Shown here piece by piece: positions 20,310 through 29,083 of a stretch of 64,000 nt of DNA. This stretch comes from Roseicyclus sp. GTDB taxonomy: Bacteria; Pseudomonadota; Alphaproteobacteria; Rhodobacterales; Rhodobacteraceae. The position numbers were made by a program, and so were the translations under genes. The notes below the pieces were generated by a model, which saw only the letters and a program-made list of their open reading frames with translations, did not search any database and was not told where the DNA came from. The stretch lies in the NCBI GenBank assembly GCA_018401055.1, contig JAGYLB010000126.1, positions 62,001-126,000 of the forward strand, given 5' to 3'. Positions within the stretch are counted from its first letter, which is position 1; each line of letters opens with the position of its first letter.

Positions 20310-21026
20310 TCACGCCTTCACCGCACCGAACCGGCGTTCCCGCATGCCGAAGCGCGACAGCACATCGGCAAAGACCGCCGCCGAAAAATCCGGCCAAAGC
20401 GTTTCGATGAATTCATATTCCGCATATGCCGATTGCCACAGCAGGAAATTCGAGATGCGCGCCTCGCCGCTGGTGCGGATCACCAGATCGGGGTCGGGCA
20501 GGACATGGGTGTCGAGATAGCTCGGGAAGGTCTCGTCGGTGATCTTGCGCGGGTCGAGCTTGCCAAGCGCCACGTCATGGGCCAGACGGCGCGCGGCACG
20601 CGTCACCTCGTCCCGGCCGCCGTAGTTTAGAGCAATGGTGAGGTTCGTGCCGGTGTTGCCAGCCGTCATCAGTTCCAGCCCGTCCATCAGGTCGACCAGC
20701 GCCGGTTCAAGCTTGACCCGGTCGCCGATGAAGCGCACGCGCACGTTTTCCTCGTGCAGGCTGCGCGCCTCGCGGCGGATATAGCTCTTGAACAGGCGCA
20801 TCAGGCCCGCGACCTCGGTCTGGGTCCGTTTCCAGTTCTCGGTCGAAAAGGCAAAGACCGTCAGGTAATCAACCCCCAGCGCCGGACAGGCGCGCACGAT
20901 CTCCTTGACGCGCTTGGCGCCCTGATGGTGGCCGAACAGGCGCGGACGCCCGCGCATCTGCGCCCATCGTCCGTTCCCATCCATGATGATCGCCACATGT
21001 GCCGGGCGTCGCCTGTCCGAAGTCAT
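20310..21026 (-). CDS. uppS: Undecaprenyl diphosphate synthase
   Basis: The 238-residue cis-prenyltransferase makes the C55 lipid carrier for peptidoglycan and other envelope polymers. It starts MTSDRRRPAHVAIIMDGNGR with catalytic Asp16. It has HHQGAKRVKEIVR, TVFAFSTENWKR, and the C-terminal DLVIRTSGEARISNFLLWQS. The ATG at 21026 is chosen because the family motif starts 10 residues later; the open frame extends 33 codons upstream without similarity. No frameshift. First of the tightly packed uppS-cdsA-dxr-rseP run (gaps of 4 to 15 bp). Confidence 0.95.
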   Translation of the reverse strand: MTSDRRRPAHVAIIMDGNGRWAQMRGRPRLFGHHQGAKRVKEIVRACPALGVDYLTVFAFSTENWKRTQTEVAGLMRLFKSYIRREARSLHEENVRVRFIGDRVKLEPALVDLMDGLELMTAGNTGTNLTIALNYGGRDEVTRAARRLAHDVALGKLDPRKITDETFPSYLDTHVLPDPDLVIRTSGEARISNFLLWQSAYAEYEFIETLWPDFSAAVFADVLSRFGMRERRFGAVKA

Positions 21027-21189
21027 CTGCACGTGTCCTTGATCCTGCCTTGATATTAGGGCCCAGCCTAGGGGCACGCGGCCAGTCGCCCTAGTGAGGT
21101 TTGCCCTACCAAACCGGCGGGGCAACAGGCACCTAGATCATGAACGCGCCATGTGTGGGTTTTGAGTCACAGAGGCCCAAAGGCCCATG

Positions 21190-21756
21190 TCAGACCTGCA
21201 TGATCTCGCCCTGCTTGGCCTCGAGCGCGGCATCGACCTTGGCGATATGGGCATCGGTCAGTTCCTGCACCTCACCTTCCCAAAGCTTCTGGTCATCCTC
21301 GGACATGCCCTTGCCCTTGGCCTTCTTGATCTGATCCATGCCGTCGCGCCGCACGTTGCGGATGGCCACGCGGGCGTGCTCGGCATACTGGGCCGCGACC
21401 TTGGTCAGCTGGGTGCGGCGTTCCTCGTTCAGCTCGGGGATCGGCAGCATGATGATCGTGCCGTTGAGCTGAGGGTTGATGCCCAGCCCCGACTCGCGGA
21501 TCGCCTTTTCGACCTTGCCGACCAGCGCCTTGTCCCAGACGTTGATCGTGACCATGCGGCTTTCGGGAACGTTCACCGTACCTACCTGGTTGATCGGGGT
21601 GGGGCTGCCATAGGCATCCACCATCACCGGCTCCAACATGGAGGCCGAGGCGCGGCCTGTGCGCAGCGAGGCGAATTCCGTGCGGAGCGCCGCAAGCGCG
21701 CCCTCCATCCGGCGCGTCAGGTCGTCGAGGTCGATATCCAGATCGTCTTCTGCCAT
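21190..21756 (-). CDS. frr: Ribosome recycling factor
   Basis: The 188-residue protein starts [20 protein letters not shown], with the classic core [37 protein letters not shown] and the C-terminal helical segment [18 protein letters not shown]. With EF-G it splits post-termination ribosomes. It is 92 bp downstream of pyrH, the usual pyrH-frr pair. Because pyrH is frameshifted here, an open frame runs continuously through both genes, but they are separate. Confidence 0.95.
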   Translation of the reverse strand: MAEDDLDIDLDDLTRRMEGALAALRTEFASLRTGRASASMLEPVMVDAYGSPTPINQVGTVNVPESRMVTINVWDKALVGKVEKAIRESGLGINPQLNGTIIMLPIPELNEERRTQLTKVAAQYAEHARVAIRNVRRDGMDQIKKAKGKGMSEDDQKLWEGEVQELTDAHIAKVDAALEAKQGEIMQV

Positions 21757-21848
21757 GGGGGACTGCCCTTCGTTCGGTCCTTTTGTCGCGGTCATAGCCT
21801 GCGTTGCGTCAAGTTTCCAGAACCGAAACGCGGCAGGCGATGCGTCGC

Positions 21849-22584
21849 TCAGGACACGCGGGTGTAGGTGCCCCGCCCGGCAAGGATGCCTTTGAACCCA
21901 CCCGGCTCGTCCGAGCGAGAAGACGATGATCGGCAGATCATTCTCGCGCGCAAGCGCGATGGCCGAGGCATCCATCACCCCCAGATGCTGCGACAGCACC
22001 TCGTCATAGGTGACTGTCTCGTAGCGTTTGGCGTCAGGGTGCTTCTTGGGGTCCTTGTCATAGACCCCGTCGACCTTTGTGCCCTTGAAGATCGCCTCGC
22101 AATTCATCTCGTTCGCGCGCAGCGTCGCGGCGGTATCCGTGGTGAAGAACGGGTTGCCGGTGCCTGCGGCGAAGATGCAGACGCGCTTTTTCTCCAGATG
22201 GCGCACGGCGCGGCGGCGGATGTAGGGCTCGGCCACCTCGTTCATGGTGATGGCGGAAATCACGCGGGTAAAGACCCCGATCCCTTCCAGCGCCGATTGC
22301 ATGGCGAGCGCGTTCATCACGGTCGCCAGCATCCCCATGTAATCGGCTGTGGTGCGTTCCATGCCCTGCGCGGACCCTTGCAGCCCGCGAAAGATGTTGC
22401 CGCCGCCGATCACCATGCAGATCTCGACGCCCAGATCATGGACGGATTTCACTTCGCGCGCGATGCGTTCCACCGTCGGCGGGTGCAGGCCATAGCCCTG
22501 ATCGCCCATCAGCGCCTCGCCCGAGATCTTGAGCATGACGCGGCTGTAAAGCGGCGCGAACGAGGGATCGGGTTCGTCCGGCAT
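21849..22584 (-). CDS. pyrH: UMP kinase (frameshifted near the 3' end)
   Basis: The hexameric bacterial UMP kinase starts [20 protein letters not shown] with [30 protein letters not shown] and [12 protein letters not shown], and [13 protein letters not shown]. After LPIIVFSL (near 21921) an extra G shifts the frame; the expected [20 protein letters not shown] then stop at 21849 is found in the next frame. AAGGAG precedes the ATG. It is essential in most bacteria, so the break is probably technical. It diverges from miaA. Confidence 0.93.
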
Positions 22585-22687
22585 GGCGGTCTCCTTGGGG
22601 CAGGTCTGTGAGGGCGGTTGCGCGGGGCGGACCATGGTCTAAAAGCGGCCGGTGTTCAACGCCCCTTCGGGCCCCCGACCCTGCGAC

Positions 22688-23567
22688 ATGCGCCCTTTGA
22701 TCGACCTTGCCGCTATCCCCCCGTCCCTGCCCGTCCTGATCGCCGGGCCGACCGCTTCGGGCAAGTCGGCCTTGGCGCTGGCCATCGCCGAGGCGGGCGG
22801 CGGCATGATCGTCAATGCCGACGCGTTGCAGGTCTACGACGGCTGGCGCGTGCTGACGGCCCGGCCGAGCCCACAGGAGGAGGCGCGCGCGCCCCATCTG
22901 CTCTACGGCCATGTGCCCTTTGAGGCGGAATACTCCGCCGGCGATTGGCTGCGCGCGGTCACGCCGCTGCTGCACGGCGCGACGCGCCCGATCATCGTGG
23001 GCGGAACGGGGCTTTATTTCCGCGCGCTGACCGAGGGGCTGGCCGAGATCCCGCCGACCCCACCCGAGGTGCGGGCCGAGGCCGAGGCGCGCGCGCCCGC
23101 CGATCTGATCGCCGATCTGGCACAAGGCGACCCGGTGATCTTGACGCGGATCGACACGCAAACCCCGCCCGCCTGCGCCGCGCATGGGAGGTGTTGCGCA
23201 CAACCGGGCGCCGTTTGTCGGACTGGCAGGCAGAAACCGGGCCGCCGCCCCTGCCCCTTGATGCGACGGTGCCCATCTTGATCGACGCGGATCGCGACTG
23301 GCTGGCCGAAAGGATAACCCGGCGTTTCGATATGATGCTGGCGAGGGGCGCGCTAGAGGAGGCGCGCGCGAACCTGCCCGCTGGGACCGCGCTGGCGGTG
23401 CGCGCAAGGCCATCGGCGCACCCGAGTTGATCGCCCATCTGAAAGGCGCGATGACGCTGGAACACGCGCGAGAGGCCGCCATCATCGCAAGCCGCCAATA
23501 TGCCAAGCGGCAGCGCACATGGTTCCGGGCCCGGATGCAGGGCTGGACCCGGATAGCCCAGCCGTGA
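22688..23567 (+). CDS. miaA: tRNA dimethylallyltransferase (two frameshifts)
   Basis: MiaA prenylates A37 of tRNAs that read UNN codons. It starts [17 protein letters not shown], with P-loop [33 protein letters not shown] and [15 protein letters not shown]. Breaks near 23165 and 23400 move the sequence into [18 protein letters not shown] and then [16 protein letters not shown] and [17 protein letters not shown], the conserved C-terminal RQYAKRQxTWFR motif. The stop is at 23567. The reconstructed length of ~293 residues is normal. Confidence 0.92.
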
Positions 23568-23674
23568 GGGCCTGGGAAGGCCTGATTTGCATATATCAGG
23601 TCATTTTCGGCCAAGAAGATGCACTTCAGCACCAAAGCCTTGCATTTTCTCGACCCCGCCCACAGCCTCAAGCC

Positions 23675-24471
23675 ATGATCGACTCGCGCCCTCCCTTCAG
23701 TGTCCTGTCGCTGGGCAAGCTGCGTATGCAGGAGCCTTGGCGGATCGAGCTGTTGCACAGCCGTCCGCAGCACCGGCTCTACTGGATCACGCGCGGACAG
23801 GGCCGGGTCACGGTCAATTGCCTGACACGCGGCTACGGCCCCAACACGGCGGTCTTTGTGCCTGCAGGTGTGCAGATGGCGCTTGAATTGCCCTCGCAGA
23901 TGCAGGGGCTGGAATTGCGCCTGCCGTCCGGCGACGACCTGAGCCTGCCCGCGGAGCCGTTTCACCTGCGCATCTCCAACATCGAGGCGCAGGCCAGCCT
24001 GACCAGCCATCTGGAACGGATCGAGCGCGAACTGGCCGCCCGCGCCCCGGCGATGGACCGCGCGATGACTGGCTACGGCCTGCTGATTTCCGCCTGGATG
24101 GAGCGCGAATTGTCCCGGGCCGAGGGGGCGATCTTGCGCGAACGCACGCACCGGCTGGCGGAGCTTTTCGGCGCAATGATGGAGGCACGCTTTCGCAGCG
24201 GGCGCGGTGTTGCCGATTACGCCGAGGCGCTTGGCGTCACTCCACCCATCTCAGCCGCATCTGCCGCGAAGCGGCAGGCAGGCCCGCGCATGCGCTCTTG
24301 ACTGAACGCCTGATGCACGAGGCGCGCCGCTTGCTGCGCGACACCGACATGCCCGCCCGCGAGGTGGCCGAAACGCTCAGCTTTTCCTCGCCCGCCTATT
24401 TCACCCGCGCCTTCCAGCAAGCGACAGGGCGCACCCCGACCGAATTCCGTGCGCCGCGCGCGCGGTCCTGA
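23675..24471 (+). CDS. AraC-family transcriptional regulator (frameshifted)
   Basis: The protein of ~265 residues starts MIDSRPPFSVLSLGKLRM. It has an N-terminal cupin-like sensor domain (IELLHSRPQHRLYWITRG, VFVPAGVQM) and a C-terminal AraC HTH domain. A missing C near 24242, after EALGVT, breaks the frame in the first HTH helix; THLSRICREAAGRPAHALL and ETLSFSSPAYFTRAFQQATG resume to the stop at 24471. It lies 263 bp upstream of, and in the same direction as, the oligopeptide-type ABC operon, so it is a candidate regulator of it. The ligand is unknown. Confidence 0.85.
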
Positions 24472-24734
24472 CGACGCATCACCTTGGCCTGACGCGGACC
24501 TGGAGTTCCTTGCACAAACACCAGTTTAGGGGTTGCGATCCTGGCCGATGTCGTTTTTTCTGCGGTCATATGTCGGAATTGGATCATGACACTTCGCAAC
24601 TTGCGATTGACGCAGGGACCGAAAGCCTGCGCAATAGGATCAAGGTAATGAACGGGTCACACAAGAATCCGCACCATTCCACCTGCGCCCGCCCGCGGGC
24701 GTCCGAAAAGTAGTCACAGGGAGAGACGAACATC
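24472..24734 (+). promoter_or_regulatory. Promoter region of the ABC importer operon
   Basis: No gene is seen in this 263-bp stretch, which is less GC-rich than its surroundings. A TTGACG at 24607-24612 is the only -35-like element I noticed, with no convincing -10 at the right spacing. GGGAGAG at 24718-24724 is the probable ribosome-binding site of the binding-protein gene. An AraC-type regulator site would be expected here, but I could not identify repeated half-sites. Confidence 0.35.
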
Positions 24735-26372
24735 ATGATATCGACCACCACCCCGCATCTGGCGACCCATCCGGCAGCCGAGATGTATGCCCGAGAATAC
24801 AAGGCAGGCCAGCTTAGCCGCCGCGAATTCCTCGTGCGCTCCACCGCGCTTGGTCTCAGCGCCGCAGCCGCCTACTCGATGATCGGGCTCAAGCCTGCGA
24901 TGGCGCAGCGCGCAACACCTGCCATGGGCGGCAGCCTGCGCATCCAGCAGGGCGTTCTGGCGCTCAAGGACCCGCGCACCTATGACTGGTCCGAACATGG
25001 CAACGTGACGCGCGGCCTGATCGAATATCTGGTCGAATACAACCGCGACGGCAGCTTCAGCGGCATGCTGCTGGAAGGCTGGGAAGCCAACGAGGACGCC
25101 ACGCAATACACGCTGCGCGTCCGCCCCGGCGTGACCTGGAACAACGGCGATGCCTTCACCGCCGAGGATGTGGCCGCCAACTTCACCGCATGGTGCGACA
25201 CCACGGTCGAGGGCAATTCGATGGCAGCCCGGATGGGCGGTCTGGTCGATGCCGACACCGGGCAGGCGCGAGATGGCGGCATCGTGGTGGTCGATGACCT
25301 GACCGTGCAGATCAACCTGCCCGCCCCCGACATCACGCTGGTGCCCGGCATGGCCGATTACCCCGCGGCGATCATGCACCGCGACCTGATCGGCACCAAC
25401 CCGCTGGATCATGGCGTCGGTACTGGAGCTTACCGGATGGCTGATTATCAGGTCGGCATCTCGGCCCGAATGGAACGCAACCCCGATCACACCTACTGGG
25501 GCGAGGCCTATCTGGACGAGATCACCTTTGTCGACCTCGGCACCGATCCGGCCGCCTGGTTCGCCGCGGCGGAAGCGGGCGAGTTCGACATGACCTACCA
25601 GACCGTCGGCGAATTCGTCGATCTGTTCTCGGCCGTGGGTTGGGAACGCTCGGACGTGACGACAGGCGCGACCGTTGCCGTGCGGTTCAACCAACTCAAT
25701 GAGCCTTACGGCAACGTCGAGGCGCGCCGCGCGATCCTCGAGGCTGTGGATCTCAGCGTGGTGCTGGAACTGGGCATGAACGGTCAGGGCACGGTGGGCG
25801 AAAACCACCATGTCTGCCCGATCCACCCCGAATACGCCGAATTGCCGCCGATGGTCGTCGACAAGGCGGCGGCGCTGGCGCGCCTTCAGGCGGCGGGACT
25901 GGCCGACACGAACTTCACCCTCGTCTCGCTCGACGATGGCCTGACGCGCTTCACCTGCGATGCCGTCGCCGCCCAGATGCGCGACGCCGGCATGACGGTC
26001 ACGCGCGAGGTTCTGCCGGGGTCCACCTTCTGGAACGACTGGCTGAACTACCCGTTCTCGGCAACCGAATGGAACCACCGCGAACTGGGCGTGCAGATCC
26101 TGAACCTTGCCTATCGCTCGGGCGTGGCCTGGAACGAGACCGCGTTTTCCAACGCGGAATTCGACAGCCTGCTTGACGAGGCCAACGGCATCCAGGATGC
26201 GGAGGCCCGCCGCGAGGTGATGGCCCGCCTGCAGCAGATCATGCAAGAAGATGCGGTCACGATCGTGCCCTACTGGCGGTCGCTCTTCCGCCATTACCGC
26301 CCCGGCGTGGTGAACGCGGACATGCATCCGAAGTTCGAGATCAACGTCCACCACCTCGGCCTTTCGGCCTGA
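24735..26372 (+). CDS. Family 5 (oligopeptide-type) ABC substrate-binding protein, Tat-exported
   Basis: The 545-residue periplasmic binding protein has a twin-arginine signal: SRREFL at residues 28-33, a hydrophobic stretch to ~52 and AMAQ as the likely cleavage region. The SBP_bac_5 fold is indicated by GGSLRIQQGVLALKDPRTYDW, LRPGVTWNNGDAFTAEDVAANF and the C-terminal VPYWRSLFRHYRPGV. The cargo cannot be read; family members bind peptides, nickel, opines or glycosides. Tat export implies folding before export. A strong hairpin follows the stop, before the permease genes. Confidence 0.92.
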   Translation: MISTTTPHLATHPAAEMYAREYKAGQLSRREFLVRSTALGLSAAAAYSMIGLKPAMAQRATPAMGGSLRIQQGVLALKDPRTYDWSEHGNVTRGLIEYLVEYNRDGSFSGMLLEGWEANEDATQYTLRVRPGVTWNNGDAFTAEDVAANFTAWCDTTVEGNSMAARMGGLVDADTGQARDGGIVVVDDLTVQINLPAPDITLVPGMADYPAAIMHRDLIGTNPLDHGVGTGAYRMADYQVGISARMERNPDHTYWGEAYLDEITFVDLGTDPAAWFAAAEAGEFDMTYQTVGEFVDLFSAVGWERSDVTTGATVAVRFNQLNEPYGNVEARRAILEAVDLSVVLELGMNGQGTVGENHHVCPIHPEYAELPPMVVDKAAALARLQAAGLADTNFTLVSLDDGLTRFTCDAVAAQMRDAGMTVTREVLPGSTFWNDWLNYPFSATEWNHRELGVQILNLAYRSGVAWNETAFSNAEFDSLLDEANGIQDAEARREVMARLQQIMQEDAVTIVPYWRSLFRHYRPGVVNADMHPKFEINVHHLGLSA

Positions 26373-26382
26373 CCTGACACGT

Positions 26383-26410
26383 AAGGGGCGCGCGCCATGG
26401 CGCGCCCCTT
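26383..26410 (+). terminator. 11-bp GC-rich hairpin between binding-protein and permease genes
   Basis: AAGGGGCGCGC (26383-26393), loop GCCATG, GCGCGCCCCTT (26400-26410) form a perfect stem 10 bp after the binding-protein stop, without a long T-run. Such hairpins typically stabilise the upstream mRNA and partly terminate transcription, giving more binding protein than permease. Function inferred. Confidence 0.6.
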
Positions 26411-26513
26411 CCCCCGCCAAGTGCAGGCGGGACTCCCCCCAAGCAGCCGGGTGGCCCATTGGACTGGGCCATCCCAAAGGCCCGCATGACGGGCCGCAAG
26501 GACAGGGAAACAG

Positions 26514-27602
26514 ATGGCTCTATTCATCCTCCGCCGGGTCGGCGTGATGGCCCTGACGGCGCTGTGCCTGACCTTCGTGGTGTTCTTTCTCACGAACCTC
26601 GCGCCAAATCTTGAAAAACTGGCCAAGACGCAAGGCAACGCCCGCATGAGCGACGCGGAGGTCGTCTCATGGCTCGAGCGCAACGGCTATGGCGGCCCTT
26701 TGGTGGTGCGCTATGGCGAATGGCTGGGCGTGGTGCCGGGCTGGCTGCGCGAGGACCCGATCAACGGTGAATGGCGCGGGCGTTGCATCGTGCGCGGGCA
26801 AGACCCCGAAGGCGCGCCCCGCTTTTGCGGCCTGTTGCAGGGCGATCTGGGCTATTCCACCGTGTCCGCCGCCGAGGTGTCGAGCATTCTGGGCGGGCGA
26901 CTGCAATTGACCGGCATCCTGATGTTCTGGGCCTTTGCGGTCATGGTGCCCTCGGCTTTGCTGGTGGGCGTTCTTGCGGGCATGCGCGAAGGCTCGCGCA
27001 CCGACCGGACACTGTCGACCCTGTCCATCGCCACGACCGCGACGCCGGAATATGTCTCTGGCGTGATCTTCATCATTCTGCTCGCCTCCTCGCAGGTCGG
27101 GCTGTCGCCCTTGCTGGTCAGTTGGGGCTGGCTGGATGGCGGCACGCTGTTTCTGGGCTCGGCCCGCAGCGCGATGGATCAGGTCACGTTCTGGAATTTC
27201 ACCCTGCCGGTCATGACCATCGCCCTTTACGGCATGGGCTATATCGCCCGGATGACGCGCGCCTCCATGGCCGAGGTGATGACCGCGCAATATATCCGCA
27301 CCGCGCGGCTCAAGGGCGTGAGTTTCCGCAACATCGTGCTCAAACATGCGCTCAGGAATGCGCTGATCGCCCCCTTCACGGTGATCATGCTGCAATTCCC
27401 GTGGCTGCTGACGGGCGTCGTCATCGTCGAGACGCTGTTCAACTACAACGGCTTTGGCTGGACACTGGTGCAGGCGGCATCGAACAACGACATCGAACTG
27501 CTCTTGGCCTGTTCTATCGTCGCCGTCCTTGTCGTGCTGGTGACTCAGCTGATTTCCGACATCGGCTACGTCTTCCTCAACCCGCGCATCCGCATTTCAT
27601 GA
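26514..27602 (+). CDS. ABC permease (DppB/OppB-type)
   Basis: The 362-residue inner-membrane permease starts MALFILRRVGVMALTALCLT. It has a first membrane helix, a ~90-residue periplasmic segment containing two Cys in FRG-Q/FCG context (RGRCIVRGQ, APRFCGLLQGDLGYS), then five more helices. The EAA loop is recognisable as RTARLKGVSFRNIVLKHALRNALI, where the cytoplasmic ATPase docks. The C-terminus is ISDIGYVFLNPRIR, typical of DppB. It is second in the operon, 13 bp before the second permease gene. Confidence 0.92.
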   Translation: MALFILRRVGVMALTALCLTFVVFFLTNLAPNLEKLAKTQGNARMSDAEVVSWLERNGYGGPLVVRYGEWLGVVPGWLREDPINGEWRGRCIVRGQDPEGAPRFCGLLQGDLGYSTVSAAEVSSILGGRLQLTGILMFWAFAVMVPSALLVGVLAGMREGSRTDRTLSTLSIATTATPEYVSGVIFIILLASSQVGLSPLLVSWGWLDGGTLFLGSARSAMDQVTFWNFTLPVMTIALYGMGYIARMTRASMAEVMTAQYIRTARLKGVSFRNIVLKHALRNALIAPFTVIMLQFPWLLTGVVIVETLFNYNGFGWTLVQAASNNDIELLLACSIVAVLVVLVTQLISDIGYVFLNPRIRIS

Positions 27603-27615
27603 GGGGGGACACACC

Positions 27616-29079
27616 ATGGAACCGCTGACCTGGTCCGGTGATCTGGGCGCCTTCCTGAACCCGCTGATGGGTTTTGCCGTGGCGTTGTTCGTGGCGGGAT
27701 TCGTGGCGAATTTTGCCCTTGTTCTGGCGGGCCAACGCCCCGGCGAGATGGTGGTGAACGCCGATCACACGCTGAGCTTGCAGCGCACGCCGGTCGATTT
27801 CGCGCTGATGGCGATGAAATACGCAGTCCTTGTGCTGGTGCTGGGGGTGGTGGGCTACATCGTCGGCGGCATGGTGCTGGCCGACCCCAACCGCAGCGGC
27901 ATTCTGGGCGCGATGGCCGCGCGACTGACGCCGGTCTGGCTGTCGCTGGTGGGGCTGTTTGCGCTTTCCATCGCCTTCAAGCGCCGCCTTGGCCTCTATG
28001 GCAAGCTTTTCGACAGCCCGATCGGCATGGTGGGCTTTGGCCTTGTGATGTTCTGGATCTTCACCGCCGCGTTTTCCGGGATCGTCGCGCCGCATGGGCC
28101 GATCACAGTGATCAGCCAGATGCGCAACGAACTGCCCGGAAGCGCCCTGCCCAACCCCGCCGAGGGGCAATACGGCTGGTATCTGCTGGGCGCCGACAAT
28201 CTGGGGCGCGACGTGTTCAGCCGGGTGATCTACGGCGCCTTCGAGGTGCTCAAGATCGCGCCCTTGGCCACTGTCTTCGCCTTCATGGTCGGCATCACCC
28301 TGGGCCTGCCGGCGGGCTATTACGGCGGACGGCTGGACACGGTCATCACCTTCCTCGCCAATCTCGTCTTGGCCTTTCCGGTGATCTTGCTGTTTTACCT
28401 TCTGGTTACGCCCGAGATCGTGGCGGCAGGCATCCCGAACTACCTGTCGATGGTGTTGTTCATCTTTCCCATCATCTTCTTCGTGGTGCTGTTCAATTCG
28501 CGCTTCCGCACCGATCCGCCGCGCCGCAACTGGCTTGTGGGTGCGACCGTGATCCTGGGCGGGCTGGCCTATCTGTCGCTGATCTCCAACCCGTCGGACC
28601 CCGAACTGCCTTGGCTGTTCCGGCTCTGGCCCGAGGTGTTCGACCTGTTCGATATCCCCGGCAATCTGCTGATCGTCTTCGTCTCGGTCGTCTTCGTGAA
28701 CTCCCCCACCGTGTTCCGGATCGTGCGGGGCATCGTGCTTGACATCAAGACCCGCGACTATGTGGCGAGTAAGCCAGACGCGCGGCGAAGGGCCGTGGTA
28801 CATCATGCTGTGGAAATCCTGCCCAATGCGCGCGGGCCGCTCATCGTCGATTTCTGCCTGCGGATCGGCTACACCACGATCTTGCTCGGAACGCTGGGGT
28901 TCTTCGGGCTGGGCGTGTCGCCGGAATCGCCCGACTGGGGCTCGACCATCAACGAGGGGCGTCGCCTGCTGACCGTCTATCCGCACCCTGCCCTGCCGCC
29001 AGCACTTGCCCTGATGAGCCTTGTTCTTGGCCTCAACCTGCTGGCGGACGGGCTGCGCGAAGAAAGCCTGAAGGATTGA
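27616..29079 (+). CDS. ABC permease (DppC-type) with N-terminal extension and insert; two compensating indels
   Basis: The 487-residue protein is much longer than the ~300 of DppC. Residues 1-135 add three predicted membrane helices ahead of the usual start (near DSPIGMVGFGLVMFW). The core has LGADNLGRDVFSRVIYGAFEV and GLPAGYYGG. A further ~70-residue insert with two helices (VGATVILGGLAYLSLIS...) sits before the EAA loop. In the EAA region the text KPDARRRAVVHHAV is out of frame: an extra base near 28769 and a missing G near 28815 cancel. The true reading is SQTRGEGPWYIMLW-EILPNARG. The C-terminal LGLNLLADGLRE is standard. Confidence 0.9.
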   Translation: MEPLTWSGDLGAFLNPLMGFAVALFVAGFVANFALVLAGQRPGEMVVNADHTLSLQRTPVDFALMAMKYAVLVLVLGVVGYIVGGMVLADPNRSGILGAMAARLTPVWLSLVGLFALSIAFKRRLGLYGKLFDSPIGMVGFGLVMFWIFTAAFSGIVAPHGPITVISQMRNELPGSALPNPAEGQYGWYLLGADNLGRDVFSRVIYGAFEVLKIAPLATVFAFMVGITLGLPAGYYGGRLDTVITFLANLVLAFPVILLFYLLVTPEIVAAGIPNYLSMVLFIFPIIFFVVLFNSRFRTDPPRRNWLVGATVILGGLAYLSLISNPSDPELPWLFRLWPEVFDLFDIPGNLLIVFVSVVFVNSPTVFRIVRGIVLDIKTRDYVASKPDARRRAVVHHAVEILPNARGPLIVDFCLRIGYTTILLGTLGFFGLGVSPESPDWGSTINEGRRLLTVYPHPALPPALALMSLVLGLNLLADGLREESLKD

Positions 29080-29083
29080 CGCC

